Notes: generated by a model not told the origin, from the letters alone. A stretch of DNA of 64,000 bases from Pseudomonadales bacterium (GCA_024234165.1 JACKOP010000002.1:496001-560000), one strand, 5' to 3'. Positions 37,410 to 47,946 are shown, counted from the stretch's first letter. Numbers and translations are program-made.

Positions 37410-38903
37410 TCAGCGACTCGTCCGGATACTCAACGACGAGTCGATCGCCCCAAGGAAGGCATTCTCGGCGCGCAGATCCTCTTCGAGCAGCGGATGCCTG
37501 CGCAACCAGGTCGCGGGCAGCTCGATCTCCCAGCCGTTTCGCACCGGGACCAGGCGCAGCGCCGGCAGGCGTTGATCGACGCGCATGCGGTTGAACAGGC
37601 ACGCCAGTCGCAACACCAGCACCAGCGTCCAGTCAGCCTCGAAGCCGTAGCTGTGCACCTCGGGTGTACGCAGCTTGCGGCGGTGGTTCAGCACCAGGAA
37701 GCTCAGCATCTTCTGCTCACTGCGCGAGAATCCCGGCATGTCGGCGTGTTCGAGCAGGTAGGCACCGTGCCGGTGGTAGCCGTTGTGCGAGATCGTGAGC
37801 CCCAGTTCGTGCAACTGGGCCGCAGCGACCAGCACCTGCTGCGCGAAGTTGCGCTCGGTACGCAGCCACGACAGCACCTGTGGCAACAGCACCTTCGCAA
37901 GCCGCTCGACGCGCATCGCCTGGCGGCGATCGATGTTGAACTGCCGCCCCAGGTAGTCGATCGTCTGCCGTCGCGTGTCCTCATGCTCGCCCTGGTCCGC
38001 CAGTTCGTAGAGCACACCCTCCTTCAGCGCATAATCCGACACGTGCATGCGCTCGATGTCCAGTTCGATGAACGCAGCATGCAGTATCGCCAGTCCGCCG
38101 GGAAACACCGGCGCCCGTTCGCTGCTGACCCCCAGCGCCTCCAGCGCAGCAATCCGGCGCTTGCGCAACAACCGCTCGACCAGCGCCTCGAGCGCGTCGC
38201 GCGTGATCATGTGTTCACCCGGATTGAAGCGTTCGATCAGGCTTGCCACATGGCGGATCGTACCGGAAGTGCCGACTGCTTCGTCCCAGCGCGCTGCACC
38301 GTGGCCGCCCGCAAGATGCTGGATCTCCGCACGCGCCAGCGTCAGCGCACGCTCGTAGCGTGAGCGCGTGATGCGTCCGTCGGCGAAGAATTTCTCGCTC
38401 ATCGAGACACAGCCGATGAACAGGCTCTCGATGCGCTTCGCCTTGCGCCGCCCGACGATGAACTCCGTGGAGCCACCGCCGATGTCGATCACGAGTCGGC
38501 GCAGCGCATTGCTGGCATGCCCCTTGACGACGCCGAGAAAGATCAGTCGCCCTTCTTCCTGGCCGCTGATCACGTCGATCGGGACACCGATGATCTTCTC
38601 GACCCGCTCGAGAAATGCATCGGCGTTGGTGGCGGTACGCAGCGTATTGGTGGCGACCACGCGCAGGTTCGTGCGCGGAACATTGCGCAACTGCTGCGCA
38701 AACGTGGTCAGACTGTCGAGCGCACGCTGCATGGCCTTCTCGTCCAGCCTGCTGTCCTCACCGAGGCCCTGCGCCAGGCGCACCATGTCCTTGCGCCGGT
38801 CGAGCATGACGATGCGACCCGCCTCGAGCCGCCCCACCAGCAGGTGAAAGCTGTTCGATCCGAGGTCCAGCACGGCACAGACGGGACCGGTCGTCTCGTT
38901 CAT
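37410..38903 (-). CDS. ppx: Exopolyphosphatase (Ppx/GppA family)
   Basis: Releases orthophosphate from polyphosphate chain ends. It has 497 residues. The N-terminal actin/Hsp70-like phosphatase domain shows VLDLGSNSFHLLV, the second phosphate loop VIDIGGGSTEFIVG and GTSGTIRHVA. The C-terminal half has an HD-like domain (AAQLHELGLTISHNGYHRHGAYL), as in E. coli Ppx and GppA. It is divergent from ppk1 across 145 bp, so synthesis and breakdown genes share one regulatory gap. GppA (pppGpp hydrolase) activity cannot be excluded. Confidence 0.93.
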   Translation of the reverse strand: MNETTGPVCAVLDLGSNSFHLLVGRLEAGRIVMLDRRKDMVRLAQGLGEDSRLDEKAMQRALDSLTTFAQQLRNVPRTNLRVVATNTLRTATNADAFLERVEKIIGVPIDVISGQEEGRLIFLGVVKGHASNALRRLVIDIGGGSTEFIVGRRKAKRIESLFIGCVSMSEKFFADGRITRSRYERALTLARAEIQHLAGGHGAARWDEAVGTSGTIRHVASLIERFNPGEHMITRDALEALVERLLRKRRIAALEALGVSSERAPVFPGGLAILHAAFIELDIERMHVSDYALKEGVLYELADQGEHEDTRRQTIDYLGRQFNIDRRQAMRVERLAKVLLPQVLSWLRTERNFAQQVLVAAAQLHELGLTISHNGYHRHGAYLLEHADMPGFSRSEQKMLSFLVLNHRRKLRTPEVHSYGFEADWTLVLVLRLACLFNRMRVDQRLPALRLVPVRNGWEIELPATWLRRHPLLEEDLRAENAFLGAIDSSLSIRTSR

Positions 38904-38934
38904 GTGAGGTATTTCCGTGGTATTGCACTGAAGG

Positions 38935-38952
38935 CTGTAATAAAACTGCCAA
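38935..38952 (+). promoter_or_regulatory. Pho-box-like direct repeat between ppx and ppk1
   Basis: CTGTAAT-AAAA-CTGCCAA: two 7-bp half-sites on an 11-bp period, with six and five of seven matches to the PhoB consensus CTGTCAT/CTGTCAC and an A-only spacer. It reads towards ppk1. The nearest -10-like element on that strand, TTTAAT at 38996, is further away than usual for PhoB promoters, so the call is tentative. Confidence 0.45.
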
Positions 38953-39048
38953 CGAGAGCGGTCCGACGGGCGATCGCCGACGCGCGGCGGCCCAGTTTAA
39001 TCGCTGACGGTGCATTTTCAATTGTTGCCATCGAACGGCGGATTTCCG

Positions 39049-41151
39049 ATGCCATCGAAACGCAAGACCCTTCCGCTCCATCCGAAGGAGCTCAGCTGGC
39101 TCTCGTTCAATGCACGCGTGCTGCAGGAAGCCGAGGATCCCGAAGTGCCGCTGATCGAGCGCGTGCGCTTCATGGGCATCTTTTCCAACAACCTCGACGA
39201 GTTCTACCGGGTCCGCTATGCCGATGTGCGGCGCCTCGCAGCGTTCGCCAAGGGACGCGAGAAGGCGCGCTGGGAGCAACTGCTCGACGACATCCGTGAT
39301 GCAGTCGGCGACCTGCAGATGCGTTTCGATCACGTGTACCGGACCTGCCTCGCGGAGCTGCGTGCAAACAGCATCTATCTGATCGACGAGCGCCAGATCG
39401 ACGAGCCGCAACGCGAATTCGTGCGCCGCTATTTCTTCGGTCGCGTGATGCCGGCGCTGTCGCCGATCATCCTCAGCGACAACTCGCCGATTCCACAGCT
39501 CGAGGACGGCTCGATCTACCTTGCGGTACGACTGCAGCTCGCGAACCAGAACAGCCGTTACGCGATCGTGAACATCCCGTCCGACCGCCTGCCACGCTTC
39601 GTCGTGCTGCCCGCACCGACCGCGCAGACCGGGCGCCAGGTGCTCATGGTACTGGACAACATCATCCGCGCCTGCCTGCCCGAGGTATTCGAAGGCGTAT
39701 TCCCGATCACGCAGGCCGATGCATTCACGTTCAAGCTCACGCGCGACGCCGAACTGGAACTCGGCGAAGGCATCACGCAGAGCCTCGTCGATGCACTCGC
39801 AAGCAGCCTGAAGAAGCGCAAGCTCGGTGACCCGGTACGGCTGATCTACGACCGGCGCATGCCGACCGACATGCTCGACACGCTGGTGCGTCGCCTGCGT
39901 CTCGGCAGCTACGACAACGTGCTGCCCGGCGCACGCTACCACAACTCGAAGGATTTCATGGACTTTCCGAATCTCGGCGCGCGCTCGCTCGAGAACCGTC
40001 CGCTGCACCCGCTGAAGTCCCCGCTGATCGAGGCACAGCGCAACGTCTTTGCCGCGATCGCCGAAGGCGACATCCTGCTGAACTACCCGTACCACTCGTT
40101 CCGCTACACCGAGCAGTTGCTGAGCTCTGCGGCCATCGATCCAGGCGTGCGTTCGATCCAGGTCACGCTGTATCGCATCGCGCGCGAATCGAACATCGCG
40201 AACTCGCTGATCTGCGCCGCGCTCAACGGCAAGGACGTGCTGGCGATCGTCGAGCTGCGCGCACGCTTCGACGAGGCGGCGAACATCGACTGGGCCAAAC
40301 GCCTCACCGAAGCCGGCGTGCACGTCATCTTCGGTGTCCCGGGACTCAAGGTACACGCAAAGCTGATGCTGATCGGACGCCAGGAAGGCAGCCAGTTGCG
40401 CCGCTACGCACACGTCTGCACCGGCAATTTCAACGAGAAGACTGCACGCATCTACACCGACCTCGCGCTGTTCACGGCGAATCCCGGGATCTGCGAAGAC
40501 GTTCACAATGTCTTCGATTTCATCCGCCACACCTGGCAGCGCCACAAGTTCCACCACCTTGCGGTCTCACCGCTCAGCAACCGCTCTGCGCTGCTGCGAC
40601 TGATCCACGCCGAGGTGCTGAGCGCGCGTGCCGGTCGCGCCGCACGGATCTTCATCAAGTGCAACAACCTGGTCGACGAGGGAATCATCGAACGGCTCTA
40701 CGATGCCTCGCAGGCCGGCGTGATGATCCGCGTGATCGTGCGCGGCATGTGCGCGCTGGTGGCCGGCGTGAAAGGCATCAGCGAAAACATCGAGACGATC
40801 AGCATCGTCGACCGCTTTCTCGAGCACAGCCGCGTCTACGTATTCCACAACGACGGCGAACCGCGCTACTTCATCTCGTCAGCCGATCTGATGACGCGCA
40901 ATCTGGATCATCGCGTCGAGGTCACGGTACCGATCTACGCCGCCCATGCACAGCGCCTGCTGCAGCGGCTGCTCGACACCCAGTGGGCGGACAACGTGAA
41001 GGTACGCCTGCTCGCAGCCGCGCAGGACAACGACTACCGCGAACGCGGCAACCGGCGGCGCATGCGTTCGCAGGAAGCGCTGCACCGCTTGTATCTCGAA
41101 GACCAGCAGCGTGAATTCACCGCGCTGGAAGCCCGCGGCGAGCAAGCCTAG
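39049..41151 (+). CDS. ppk1: Polyphosphate kinase 1
   Basis: Reversibly makes inorganic polyphosphate from ATP. It has 700 residues with the PPK1 four-domain plan: N domain ([16 protein letters not shown]), head domain, and two phospholipase-D-like C domains. The autophosphorylated His is expected in VHAKLMLIG with the second His in [19 protein letters not shown]; both are present. The start is ATG 39049 (MPSKRKTLP); an in-frame ATG at 39010 lacks family support. It is divergent from ppx and carries the Pho-box-like site upstream. Confidence 0.97.
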   Translation: MPSKRKTLPLHPKELSWLSFNARVLQEAEDPEVPLIERVRFMGIFSNNLDEFYRVRYADVRRLAAFAKGREKARWEQLLDDIRDAVGDLQMRFDHVYRTCLAELRANSIYLIDERQIDEPQREFVRRYFFGRVMPALSPIILSDNSPIPQLEDGSIYLAVRLQLANQNSRYAIVNIPSDRLPRFVVLPAPTAQTGRQVLMVLDNIIRACLPEVFEGVFPITQADAFTFKLTRDAELELGEGITQSLVDALASSLKKRKLGDPVRLIYDRRMPTDMLDTLVRRLRLGSYDNVLPGARYHNSKDFMDFPNLGARSLENRPLHPLKSPLIEAQRNVFAAIAEGDILLNYPYHSFRYTEQLLSSAAIDPGVRSIQVTLYRIARESNIANSLICAALNGKDVLAIVELRARFDEAANIDWAKRLTEAGVHVIFGVPGLKVHAKLMLIGRQEGSQLRRYAHVCTGNFNEKTARIYTDLALFTANPGICEDVHNVFDFIRHTWQRHKFHHLAVSPLSNRSALLRLIHAEVLSARAGRAARIFIKCNNLVDEGIIERLYDASQAGVMIRVIVRGMCALVAGVKGISENIETISIVDRFLEHSRVYVFHNDGEPRYFISSADLMTRNLDHRVEVTVPIYAAHAQRLLQRLLDTQWADNVKVRLLAAAQDNDYRERGNRRRMRSQEALHRLYLEDQQREFTALEARGEQA

Positions 41152-41465
41152 TCGCGGCGCTTGCCGCCGCCCATGCAGTCGGGAGAATCCGGAGCACCGT
41201 CCTGTGCTCGCCACTCCTCGGGCGTATACGCGTGCACCGACAGCGCGTGTACACCGCCGGCGAGTTCGCTGGCGAGTGCGGCATGCACGCGCCGGTGTCG
41301 CTGCACGCTGCGTTCGCCGGCGAACACCGTGCTCACGACCACCACACGGAAGTGCGTCTCCGAACCAGGTGGCACGCTGTGGCGGCTGCTCTCGTTGAGC
41401 ACCTCGAGGTGTTGCGGCACAAGCGCCTGCTCGAGGTGGCGCTGGATCGACTGCTGGATGCGCAT
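41148..41465 (-). CDS. bolA: BolA family transcriptional regulator
   Basis: A 105-residue BolA protein. [24 protein letters not shown] and the central [23 protein letters not shown] are family hallmarks, and [15 protein letters not shown] matches the C-terminus of BolA itself. BolA acts with monothiol glutaredoxins and as a stress and morphology regulator. The ORF reaches up to 41609, but ATG 41465 (MRIQQS), with GAGGAG upstream, gives the family N-terminus. It overlaps the ppk1 stop codon tail-to-tail by 4 bp and is divergent from trhP. Confidence 0.93.
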   Translation of the reverse strand: MRIQQSIQRHLEQALVPQHLEVLNESSRHSVPPGSETHFRVVVVSTVFAGERSVQRHRRVHAALASELAGGVHALSVHAYTPEEWRAQDGAPDSPDCMGGGKRRD

Positions 41466-41568
41466 CGGACGGACTTCTCCTCGCGGAACGGCCTTATTCA
41501 CTGGCCCATGCAGGGCGAGGACCGGATAATAATCGTGTTCACCCCGCATACGAAACTGCAGACCTCCC

Positions 41569-42885
41569 ATGCGCAGACCCGAGCTCCTGTCCCCTGCCGG
41601 CACGTTCAAGGCGATGCAATACGCGTTTGCCTACGGGGCCGACGCGGTCTATGCGGGTCAGCCGCGCTACAGCCTGCGCGTGCGCAACAACGACTTCAAC
41701 CGCATCGAACGCCTTGCCGAGGGGATAGCCCACGCGCACGCACTCGGCAAGCAGTTCTTCGTCGCGAGCAATGTTTCCCCGCACAACGACAAGCTGCGCA
41801 GCTACCTCGCCGACATGGAACCGGTCATCGCGATGCGCCCGGACGCGCTGATCATGGCCGACCCCGGCCTGATCATGCTGGTGCGCGAACGCTGGCCGGA
41901 CATGCCGGTGCATCTCTCGGTGCAGGCCAACGCGATCAACTGGGCGAGCGTGAAGTTCTGGCAGCGCATGGGCCTGACGCGCGTGATCCTCTCGCGTGAA
42001 CTCGCACTCGATGAAGTCGCCGAGATCCGCCAGCACTGCCCAGACATCGAACTGGAAGTCTTCGTTCACGGCGCATTGTGCATGGCGTACTCGGGCCGTT
42101 GCCTGCTCTCGGGCTACATGACGCACCGCGACCCGAACCAGGGCGCCTGCACCAACAGTTGCCGCTGGAAATACCAGGCACACGAAGCCGTCGAGACGAG
42201 CACCGGCGACGTGGTTGCCGTGCAGGAGCCGGTGCGAAGCGATATGGGCGAGCGCATCTTCCTGTTGCAGGAGGAAGGACGGCCCGGTGAGTACATGCCT
42301 GCCTTCGAGGACGAACACGGCACCTACATCATGAATTCGCGCGATCTGCGTGCAATCCAGCACGTGCAGCGGTTGATCGAGATCGGTGTCGACTGCCTGA
42401 AGATCGAGGGACGCACCAAGTCACACTACTACGTGGCACGCACGGCACAGGCGTATCGGCGCGCGATCGACGACGCACTCGCCGGTCGCGGATTCGACAT
42501 GGGACTGATGGACGAACTCGAAAAGCTTGCGAGCCGCGGCTACACGGAGGGTTTCTACCGCCGCCATCCACCGGGCGAGTACCAGAATTACGAACAGGGC
42601 GTTTCGCGCAGCGACTACCAGCAGTTCGTCGGCGAGGTACTCGGAATCGAGGCTGCTTCGGGCCGGATCACCGTTTCGGTCAACAACCGCTTCGAGGTCG
42701 GTGACCGCATGGAACTGATGTCGCCACAAGGCAACTGCGACTTCGTCCTCGGCGAACTGTGGAGCGAGGGCGGCGAAAGCCGCGAAGTGGCACCCGGTTC
42801 AGGCCATGTGGTACGCCTGCCGTTGCCGGAAGCGGCGCGATCACTGCGTGATCCGGAGTTTGCCGTCCTCGCTCGCTATCTCTGA
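41569..42885 (+). CDS. trhP: tRNA 5-hydroxyuridine synthesis protein TrhP (U32 peptidase family, YegQ)
   Basis: A 438-residue protein very close to E. coli YegQ over most of its length ([51 protein letters not shown]). TrhP supports prephenate-dependent hydroxylation of wobble uridine 34 in tRNAs. Four Cys of the conserved cluster region are visible ([21 protein letters not shown]), matching the Fe-S-binding pattern of U32 proteins. The C-terminal U32 domain is somewhat shorter than in E. coli. The start is ATG 41569. Confidence 0.93.
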   Translation: MRRPELLSPAGTFKAMQYAFAYGADAVYAGQPRYSLRVRNNDFNRIERLAEGIAHAHALGKQFFVASNVSPHNDKLRSYLADMEPVIAMRPDALIMADPGLIMLVRERWPDMPVHLSVQANAINWASVKFWQRMGLTRVILSRELALDEVAEIRQHCPDIELEVFVHGALCMAYSGRCLLSGYMTHRDPNQGACTNSCRWKYQAHEAVETSTGDVVAVQEPVRSDMGERIFLLQEEGRPGEYMPAFEDEHGTYIMNSRDLRAIQHVQRLIEIGVDCLKIEGRTKSHYYVARTAQAYRRAIDDALAGRGFDMGLMDELEKLASRGYTEGFYRRHPPGEYQNYEQGVSRSDYQQFVGEVLGIEAASGRITVSVNNRFEVGDRMELMSPQGNCDFVLGELWSEGGESREVAPGSGHVVRLPLPEAARSLRDPEFAVLARYL

Positions 42886-42908
42886 GGCAACGAGGAGCAG
42901 CGCCGCAA

Positions 42909-42927
42909 GGTGCAGCGCCGCTGCACC
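42909..42927. terminator. Hairpin between convergent genes trhP and cnoX
   Basis: GGTGCAGC-GCC-GCTGCACC is a perfect 8-bp stem with a 3-nt loop, midway between the convergent stop codons. There is no T-run on either side, so it may stop transcription weakly or protect 3' ends. Confidence 0.4.
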
Positions 42928-42953
42928 CTGCGATTCTCCCGGGGAGTGCAGCG

Positions 42954-43808
42954 TCAATACATCAGCGCGAACAGCTTGCGCTGATACTCGGCTGCAAGCG
43001 GGTCGCCCTTGCCGAGCGAACGGATGATGTCGAGCAGGGTCTTGCGCGCCTCGCCGTCACGGAACTCGCGCGCGCGGCGCACGATCTCGATCAGGATCTC
43101 GAGTGCCTCGCGGGTACGGCCCGACTGGCTGAACTGCACCGCGAGCTGATAGCCGATATCCATGTCGTCCGGCTCGCGCTGATGCGCCTCGAGCAGTGCC
43201 TGCATCTCGGGAGTCTCGGCAGCCTGGCGCTTCAACTGGAGCTCGGAAAGCAGCCGTTCATAATCCGAATCGTGCTCCACCATCGGGATCGCATCGATCA
43301 CGGATTGCGCGTCATCCAGCCGGTTCAGCTCGATCAGCACATCGGCATAGACCTTCGCGATATCCGCGCGCTGGCCGGAGTCCTCGTACGCGGAACGAGC
43401 CAGTGGCAACGCCGCCGCGGCCTCACCTGTCGCCAGCAGTTCCTGCGCCTGCGCGATCGTGTTGTCCCAGGGCTTCGGCAAATGCCGCTCGAGCATCGCG
43501 CGCACCGCCGATTCGGGCTGTGCACCGACGAAACCGTCGACCGGCTGGCCATCCTTCATCAGGATCACGGTCGGCAGACTGCGCACGCCGAACTGCTCCG
43601 CGATCGGCTGCAGCCGATCGCAGTCGACCTTTGCCAGCATCACCTGCCCGTCGTACTCGCGCACCAGCCTGTCGAGGATCGGCATCAGCATCTTGCACGG
43701 ACTGCACCAGTCGGCCCAGAAATCGATCAGTACGGCGCGATGCCGCGACTCCTCGATCAGCATCTGCTGTGCGTTCTCACGCGTGATCTCGACCACCAGT
43801 TCGGTCAT
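42954..43808 (-). CDS. cnoX: Thioredoxin-TPR co-chaperone CnoX (YbbN)
   Basis: A 284-residue protein with an N-terminal thioredoxin domain (about 1-110) and C-terminal TPR helices (about 120-284). CnoX is a holdase that guards proteins from oxidation and hands them to GroEL. The active site DFWADWCSPCKML has both cysteines, unlike E. coli YbbN, which lacks a CxxC, so this version may be redox active, as reported for some alphaproteobacterial homologues. ATG 43808 (MTELVVEIT) is chosen; the ORF extends to 43856. Confidence 0.92.
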   Translation of the reverse strand: MTELVVEITRENAQQMLIEESRHRAVLIDFWADWCSPCKMLMPILDRLVREYDGQVMLAKVDCDRLQPIAEQFGVRSLPTVILMKDGQPVDGFVGAQPESAVRAMLERHLPKPWDNTIAQAQELLATGEAAAALPLARSAYEDSGQRADIAKVYADVLIELNRLDDAQSVIDAIPMVEHDSDYERLLSELQLKRQAAETPEMQALLEAHQREPDDMDIGYQLAVQFSQSGRTREALEILIEIVRRAREFRDGEARKTLLDIIRSLGKGDPLAAEYQRKLFALMY

Positions 43809-43950
43809 CACAGACTCCAGGAAACCATCAGTTGATCGGACCGCCGCCTCGTTCACGGCTTCACACCGGACCTGGCCTCATGGCCCGGAAAAGACGGCTG
43901 CGAGATGCGCTCGGTGCGTGACGCAGCGGCAGGAATCCGCTGCCGTACGC

Positions 43951-44232
43951 TCATTCGCGCGAGGATTCGTCGTCCGGCGGCTGGTTGCGCGTGCCGGTCG
44001 ACTTTTGAACGAAATGATGACTCTCGACATAACTGCGCTCGAGCCACCAGGACGCCTGGGTTCCGGTACGTGGCTTGCGGCGATCCCCCGCCTTGCGCCG
44101 ATTTTCGGCAATCGGTTCACTGTCTGCGCGACGATCCTGCCCGCTGCGCTTGTCTCCGAACATCGACTCACCTTCGATGCCCGGTCTGCGGCCAGTCCCC
44201 GACATCCTGTCGTCGGCGTTCTTTCTTGCCAT
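43951..44232 (-). CDS. Small basic hydrophilic protein of unknown function
   Basis: A 93-residue protein rich in Arg, Lys and Asp, with clustered DRR/RRK motifs (GDKRSGQDRRADSEPIAENRRKAGDRRK). It has no membrane segment or Cys. Starts at 44232 (MARKNADDRM) or 44163 (MFGDKRSG) are possible. I do not recognise the family, though short proteins with an xxRRKxxDRRK core occur in Pseudomonas-type genomes. A perfect TATAAT lies upstream on its strand, which supports it as a real gene. The 142 bp to cnoX show nothing else. Confidence 0.5.
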   Translation of the reverse strand: MARKNADDRMSGTGRRPGIEGESMFGDKRSGQDRRADSEPIAENRRKAGDRRKPRTGTQASWWLERSYVESHHFVQKSTGTRNQPPDDESSRE

Positions 44233-44263
44233 AACCGCCATCAAGATGCTGCTACCCGAGCAT

Positions 44264-44269
44264 TATAAA
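44264..44269 (-). promoter_or_regulatory. -10 hexamer upstream of the small basic protein gene
   Basis: The minus strand reads TATAAT 32 bp before the ATG at 44232, with TTGGCA about 19 bp further up. The -10 is perfect; the spacing is long. Confidence 0.45.
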
Positions 44270-44398
44270 CAGCAGCCGCCCCATCCTGCCAAGCAAGCTG
44301 CGCTCCCCCGCGCTGACATTCGACCAGACCCGGAGGATGCGTTACCACCTGCCACAGGACACCTGCCTGGTCGATCACTCCACGACCGCCCTGGCGTC

Positions 44399-46552
44399 TC
44401 AGCGGAACGTCTCTCCCTTGTCGGCCTTTTCGAGCAGCAGCCGGGGCGGCTCGAAATCCGCGCCGTAGGCGCTGGCGAGTTCGCGTGCACGCGCGACGAA
44501 ACGCGGCAGCCCCCAGGCATTGATGCACTGGAACACACCACCGGTCTGCGGCGGAAAACCGATACCCATGATCGATCCGATATTGCCTTCGGCAGCGCTG
44601 GTGATCACGCCTTCCTGCATCGCACGCACCGCGTCGATGCACTGCGCAAAGATCAGCCGGTCCTTGATATCCTCGAATGGCACCTCGCGAAAACCGTTCG
44701 GCGCGAAGTGCTGCCTCATGCCCGGCCAGATTCGCTTCTTGCCGCCTTGCGGGTAATCGTAGTAGCCGGCGCCGTGGCGCTTGCCCTTGCGCCCGAAGTC
44801 TTCGACCATGCGCCGTATCAACTCCCCGGCAGGCTGCTCCTGCCAGGTCTCGCCGCGCGCCTCGACGTCGGCTTTCATCTGCAGGCCATTGCGGTAGGCG
44901 GTTTCCTGGCTGACCTCGTCGATCGCGGCCAGCGGTCCCACCGGCGATCCGTTGGCGCGCGCTGCCGCCTCGATCAGTACCGGATCGATCCCTTCGAGCA
45001 CCATCGCGGCTCCCTGCGCAACGGTCTTGCCGATCACACGGGTAGTGAAGAAACCGGGGGCGTCGTTGACCACGATCGGTGTCTTGCCGAGTTGTTGCGC
45101 CAGATCGAAGGCCGCTGCGAGCGCGGCGTCACCGGTCTGTTCGCCGCAGATGATCTCGACCAGCGGCATCTTGTCCGCTGGCGAAAAGAAATGCATGCCG
45201 ATGAAATTTGCCGGGCGCACCGAGACCTCGGCGAGTTCGGTGATCGGCAGGGCCGAGGTGTTGGTGGCAACCAGGGCGTCGTGGGCAAGTACCGCCTCGG
45301 CTTCGCGGGTCACACCGGCCTTGACGTCACGCAGTTCGAATACGGCCTCGATCACTGCTTCGCACGCTGCGAGATCATCGTACCTGTCCGTGGTGCGGAT
45401 CAGCCCCAACAGCGCTTCCCGCTCGGTCTCGGACATGCGCTTGTTCTTCGCACAGGCCTGGCGCGCATAATCCTTGCCGCGTTCCGCCGCCGCCAGATCG
45501 ACGTCCTTGAGGATCGCGACGATACCCTTGCGCGCGGCAGCGTAGGCGATGCCGGCGCCCATCTGGCCGGCGCCGAGGATGCCGAGCGTCCTGACCTTGC
45601 GTCGTGCGATTCCCGCCGGACGGCTCGCACCCTTGGCGATCGCATTCATCTGCACGAAGAAGGCCGTCATCATGTTGCGCGCCGTCTGGTCCAGCAACAG
45701 GCTCAGGAAGTAGCGCGCCTCGATCTTCTGCGCAGTATCGAAATCGACGCGCGCACAATCGACCACGGCGGCAAAGATGGCCTTCTGCGCCGGCATCACA
45801 CCCTTGGTCTGGTTCATCACGTTGACCGGCCCGAGCATCACCAGGCCCTGGTTCGCCTTGCTCTCGGGTCCGCCACCCGGGATCCGGTAGCCTTCGCTGT
45901 CCCACGGCTGCCTGGCGCCCGGGTTGGCGAGCAACCAGGCGTGCGCTCGCTCGCGCATCGCGTCTTCGTCGGCTGCGATCTCGTGGATCAGCCCTTTCTC
46001 CAACGCCTTTTCGCTCTTCAGCCGCGCGCCCTGGCTGATCAGCGCGATCGCCTCCTGCATGCCCACGAGGCGCGTCGTGCGCACCACCCCGCCGGCGCCC
46101 GGCATCAGCCCGATCTGCGCTTCCGGCAGACCGACATCGACGCCCGGCAGCGCGAGACGGTAATGGCTGGCAAGCGCGATTTCAAAGCCGCCACCGAGCG
46201 CCGCGCCGTTGATCCCTACCGCAACCGGCACGCCCAGCGTCTCCAGCACGCGCAGCGGCGCCTTGGTCGCGAGAATGCCTTCGAACAGTTCCTGCTTGCG
46301 CTCGGGCGGCGGGTTCAGATCCGACTCGAGCATCTCCTTGATGTCGCCGCCGGCGAAGAACTGACCCCGCTTGCCCGAACGCAGGTAGACGCCGGCCACG
46401 CCCCCGGCGGCGACCATGCGCTGCAGTTCGGCGACCGCCGCCTTCATCGCGGCGTCGTACTCCATTCCCATCGTGTTGACGCTGGACCCCGGCTGATCGA
46501 ACACCAGTTCGACGATTCCGTTGCCGACGCTGTTCAGAGTGATGTATCCCAT
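44399..46552 (-). CDS. FadB-like multifunctional enoyl-CoA hydratase / 3-hydroxyacyl-CoA dehydrogenase
   Basis: A 717-residue beta-oxidation enzyme. The N-terminal crotonase domain (about 1-190) has oxyanion-hole segments RSGKRGQFFAGGDIKEML and NGAALGGGFEIALA. The NAD-binding 3-hydroxyacyl-CoA dehydrogenase domain (from about 315) has GILGAGQMGAGIAYAAA, and HFFSPADKMPLVEI contains the catalytic His. C-terminal HCDH domains complete it. It is the alpha-subunit type with the thiolase as separate partner. ATG 46552 (MGYITLNSVG) is chosen over the ORF start at 46645. The thiolase gene lies 44 bp upstream on the same strand and the two should form a complex. Chain-length preference cannot be told; FadJ-like identity is possible. 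Confidence 0.92.
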   Translation of the reverse strand: MGYITLNSVGNGIVELVFDQPGSSVNTMGMEYDAAMKAAVAELQRMVAAGGVAGVYLRSGKRGQFFAGGDIKEMLESDLNPPPERKQELFEGILATKAPLRVLETLGVPVAVGINGAALGGGFEIALASHYRLALPGVDVGLPEAQIGLMPGAGGVVRTTRLVGMQEAIALISQGARLKSEKALEKGLIHEIAADEDAMRERAHAWLLANPGARQPWDSEGYRIPGGGPESKANQGLVMLGPVNVMNQTKGVMPAQKAIFAAVVDCARVDFDTAQKIEARYFLSLLLDQTARNMMTAFFVQMNAIAKGASRPAGIARRKVRTLGILGAGQMGAGIAYAAARKGIVAILKDVDLAAAERGKDYARQACAKNKRMSETEREALLGLIRTTDRYDDLAACEAVIEAVFELRDVKAGVTREAEAVLAHDALVATNTSALPITELAEVSVRPANFIGMHFFSPADKMPLVEIICGEQTGDAALAAAFDLAQQLGKTPIVVNDAPGFFTTRVIGKTVAQGAAMVLEGIDPVLIEAAARANGSPVGPLAAIDEVSQETAYRNGLQMKADVEARGETWQEQPAGELIRRMVEDFGRKGKRHGAGYYDYPQGGKKRIWPGMRQHFAPNGFREVPFEDIKDRLIFAQCIDAVRAMQEGVITSAAEGNIGSIMGIGFPPQTGGVFQCINAWGLPRFVARARELASAYGADFEPPRLLLEKADKGETFR

Positions 46553-46596
46553 TCCCGCTGTACTCCGCTGTGAATCGCTGCCGATGCCTGCGGCAA

Positions 46597-47799
46597 TCAG
46601 ACGCGTTCGATGATCGTTGCGATGCCGATGCCACCACCGGCGCAAAGGGTGCAGAGGCCACGGCGCAGCCCGCGCCGCTCGAGCTCGTCGAGCAAGGTGC
46701 CGAGGATCATTGCGCCGGTGGCGCCGATCGGATGCCCCATTGCAATCGCCCCGCCATTGACGTTGATGCGATCGTCGGGAATGCCGAGCAGGGCCTGGTA
46801 GCGCAGAACCACGGCGGCAAAGGCTTCGTTCAATTCGAACAGATCGATGTCATCGAGCTTCAACCCCGCCTTGGCAAGCGCCTTGCGCGTGGCCGGTGCC
46901 GGGCCTTCGAGCATGATCGTCGACTCGGTTCCCACCAGTGCCGTGGCGACGATGCGCGCGCGCGGCGTGAGCCCGAGTTCACGCCCGATGCGCTCGTTGC
47001 CGATCAGCAGCAGTCCGGCCCCGTCGACGATCCCGGAGGAGTTGCCCGGCGTGTGCACGTGTTCCACCACCTCGACCTGCGGGTAGCGGAACTTCAGCAG
47101 CTCGTCATGACCCCATTCGCCGAACTGCGCGAACGAAGGCTTCAGCCGCGCCAGATCCTCGAGGGTGGTGGCGGGGCGAATCAACTCATCGTGGTCGAGG
47201 ATGGTGACTCCGTTCATGTCACGCACTGGCACCAGCGAGCGAAAACGTCCCGCGGCGCGTGCCGCCGACGCGCGCTGTTGCGACATCAGCGCGTAACGGT
47301 CGACGTCCTCGCGGCTGAAGCCGTTCAGCGTCGCGACCAGGTCGGCGCCCACGCCCTGCGAGACGAACAGGTTGCGCATCGCCACCCAGGGGTCGCCCTG
47401 CGCACCGCCACTGGCACCGATGCCGAGACGCGACATCGATTCGACGCCACCCGCGGCAACCAGATCCTCGACGCCGGCCATCACCTTGGCTGCCGCCAGG
47501 TTGACCGCATCGAGTCCGCCGGCACAGTAACGGTGGATCTGTACCCCGGCAGTCGCCTCACCCCAGCTCGAATAGGTCACCGCGGTACGCGCGATGTCCT
47601 GTCCCTGCTCACCGACGGGCTCACCGCAGGCGATGATCAGATCCTCGACGCGCGAGGTGTCGAGCGCGTTGCGCTGCTTGATCGCCTCCATGAGGTTGAG
47701 CAGCAGGTCGATCGGTTTGACCTCGTAGAGACCACCACCCGCCTTGCCCCTGCCGCGAGGGGTACGGATAGCGTCGAAAATCAGTGCGTCGTGCGCCAT
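46597..47799 (-). CDS. Acetyl-CoA C-acyltransferase (thiolase)
   Basis: A 400-residue thiolase, partner of the FadB-like gene product. The nucleophilic Cys is in [12 protein letters not shown], the His in [16 protein letters not shown] and the second Cys in TLCAGGGIG. Length and motifs are standard. It removes acetyl-CoA (or a propionyl-CoA for branched substrates) from 3-ketoacyl-CoA. ATG 47799 opens the gene; an AraC-type regulator gene lies 147 bp upstream on the same strand. Confidence 0.93.
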   Translation of the reverse strand: MAHDALIFDAIRTPRGRGKAGGGLYEVKPIDLLLNLMEAIKQRNALDTSRVEDLIIACGEPVGEQGQDIARTAVTYSSWGEATAGVQIHRYCAGGLDAVNLAAAKVMAGVEDLVAAGGVESMSRLGIGASGGAQGDPWVAMRNLFVSQGVGADLVATLNGFSREDVDRYALMSQQRASAARAAGRFRSLVPVRDMNGVTILDHDELIRPATTLEDLARLKPSFAQFGEWGHDELLKFRYPQVEVVEHVHTPGNSSGIVDGAGLLLIGNERIGRELGLTPRARIVATALVGTESTIMLEGPAPATRKALAKAGLKLDDIDLFELNEAFAAVVLRYQALLGIPDDRINVNGGAIAMGHPIGATGAMILGTLLDELERRGLRRGLCTLCAGGGIGIATIIERV

Positions 47800-47946
47800 G
47801 TCGAACTCCGCCGATGAATGCTGGTGCGCCCGGATTCACCGGCAATTCACCGGCAGCACGGACGTACATGTTACGGATCGCAGAGAATACCGGAGACCTG
47901 CGGGGCCTCAATGGCATATCGATTCAAAGTGGGCTAACAGTTGCAA

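Noticed and set aside
38758..40557. 599-codon open frame antisense to ppk1
   Set aside because: It crosses the ppx/ppk1 gap and lies opposite conserved PPK1 motifs; no domain is seen.
42909..42927. Strong bidirectional intrinsic terminator
   Set aside because: The stem is perfect but there is no T-run on either side, so only a weak call is kept in the feature list.
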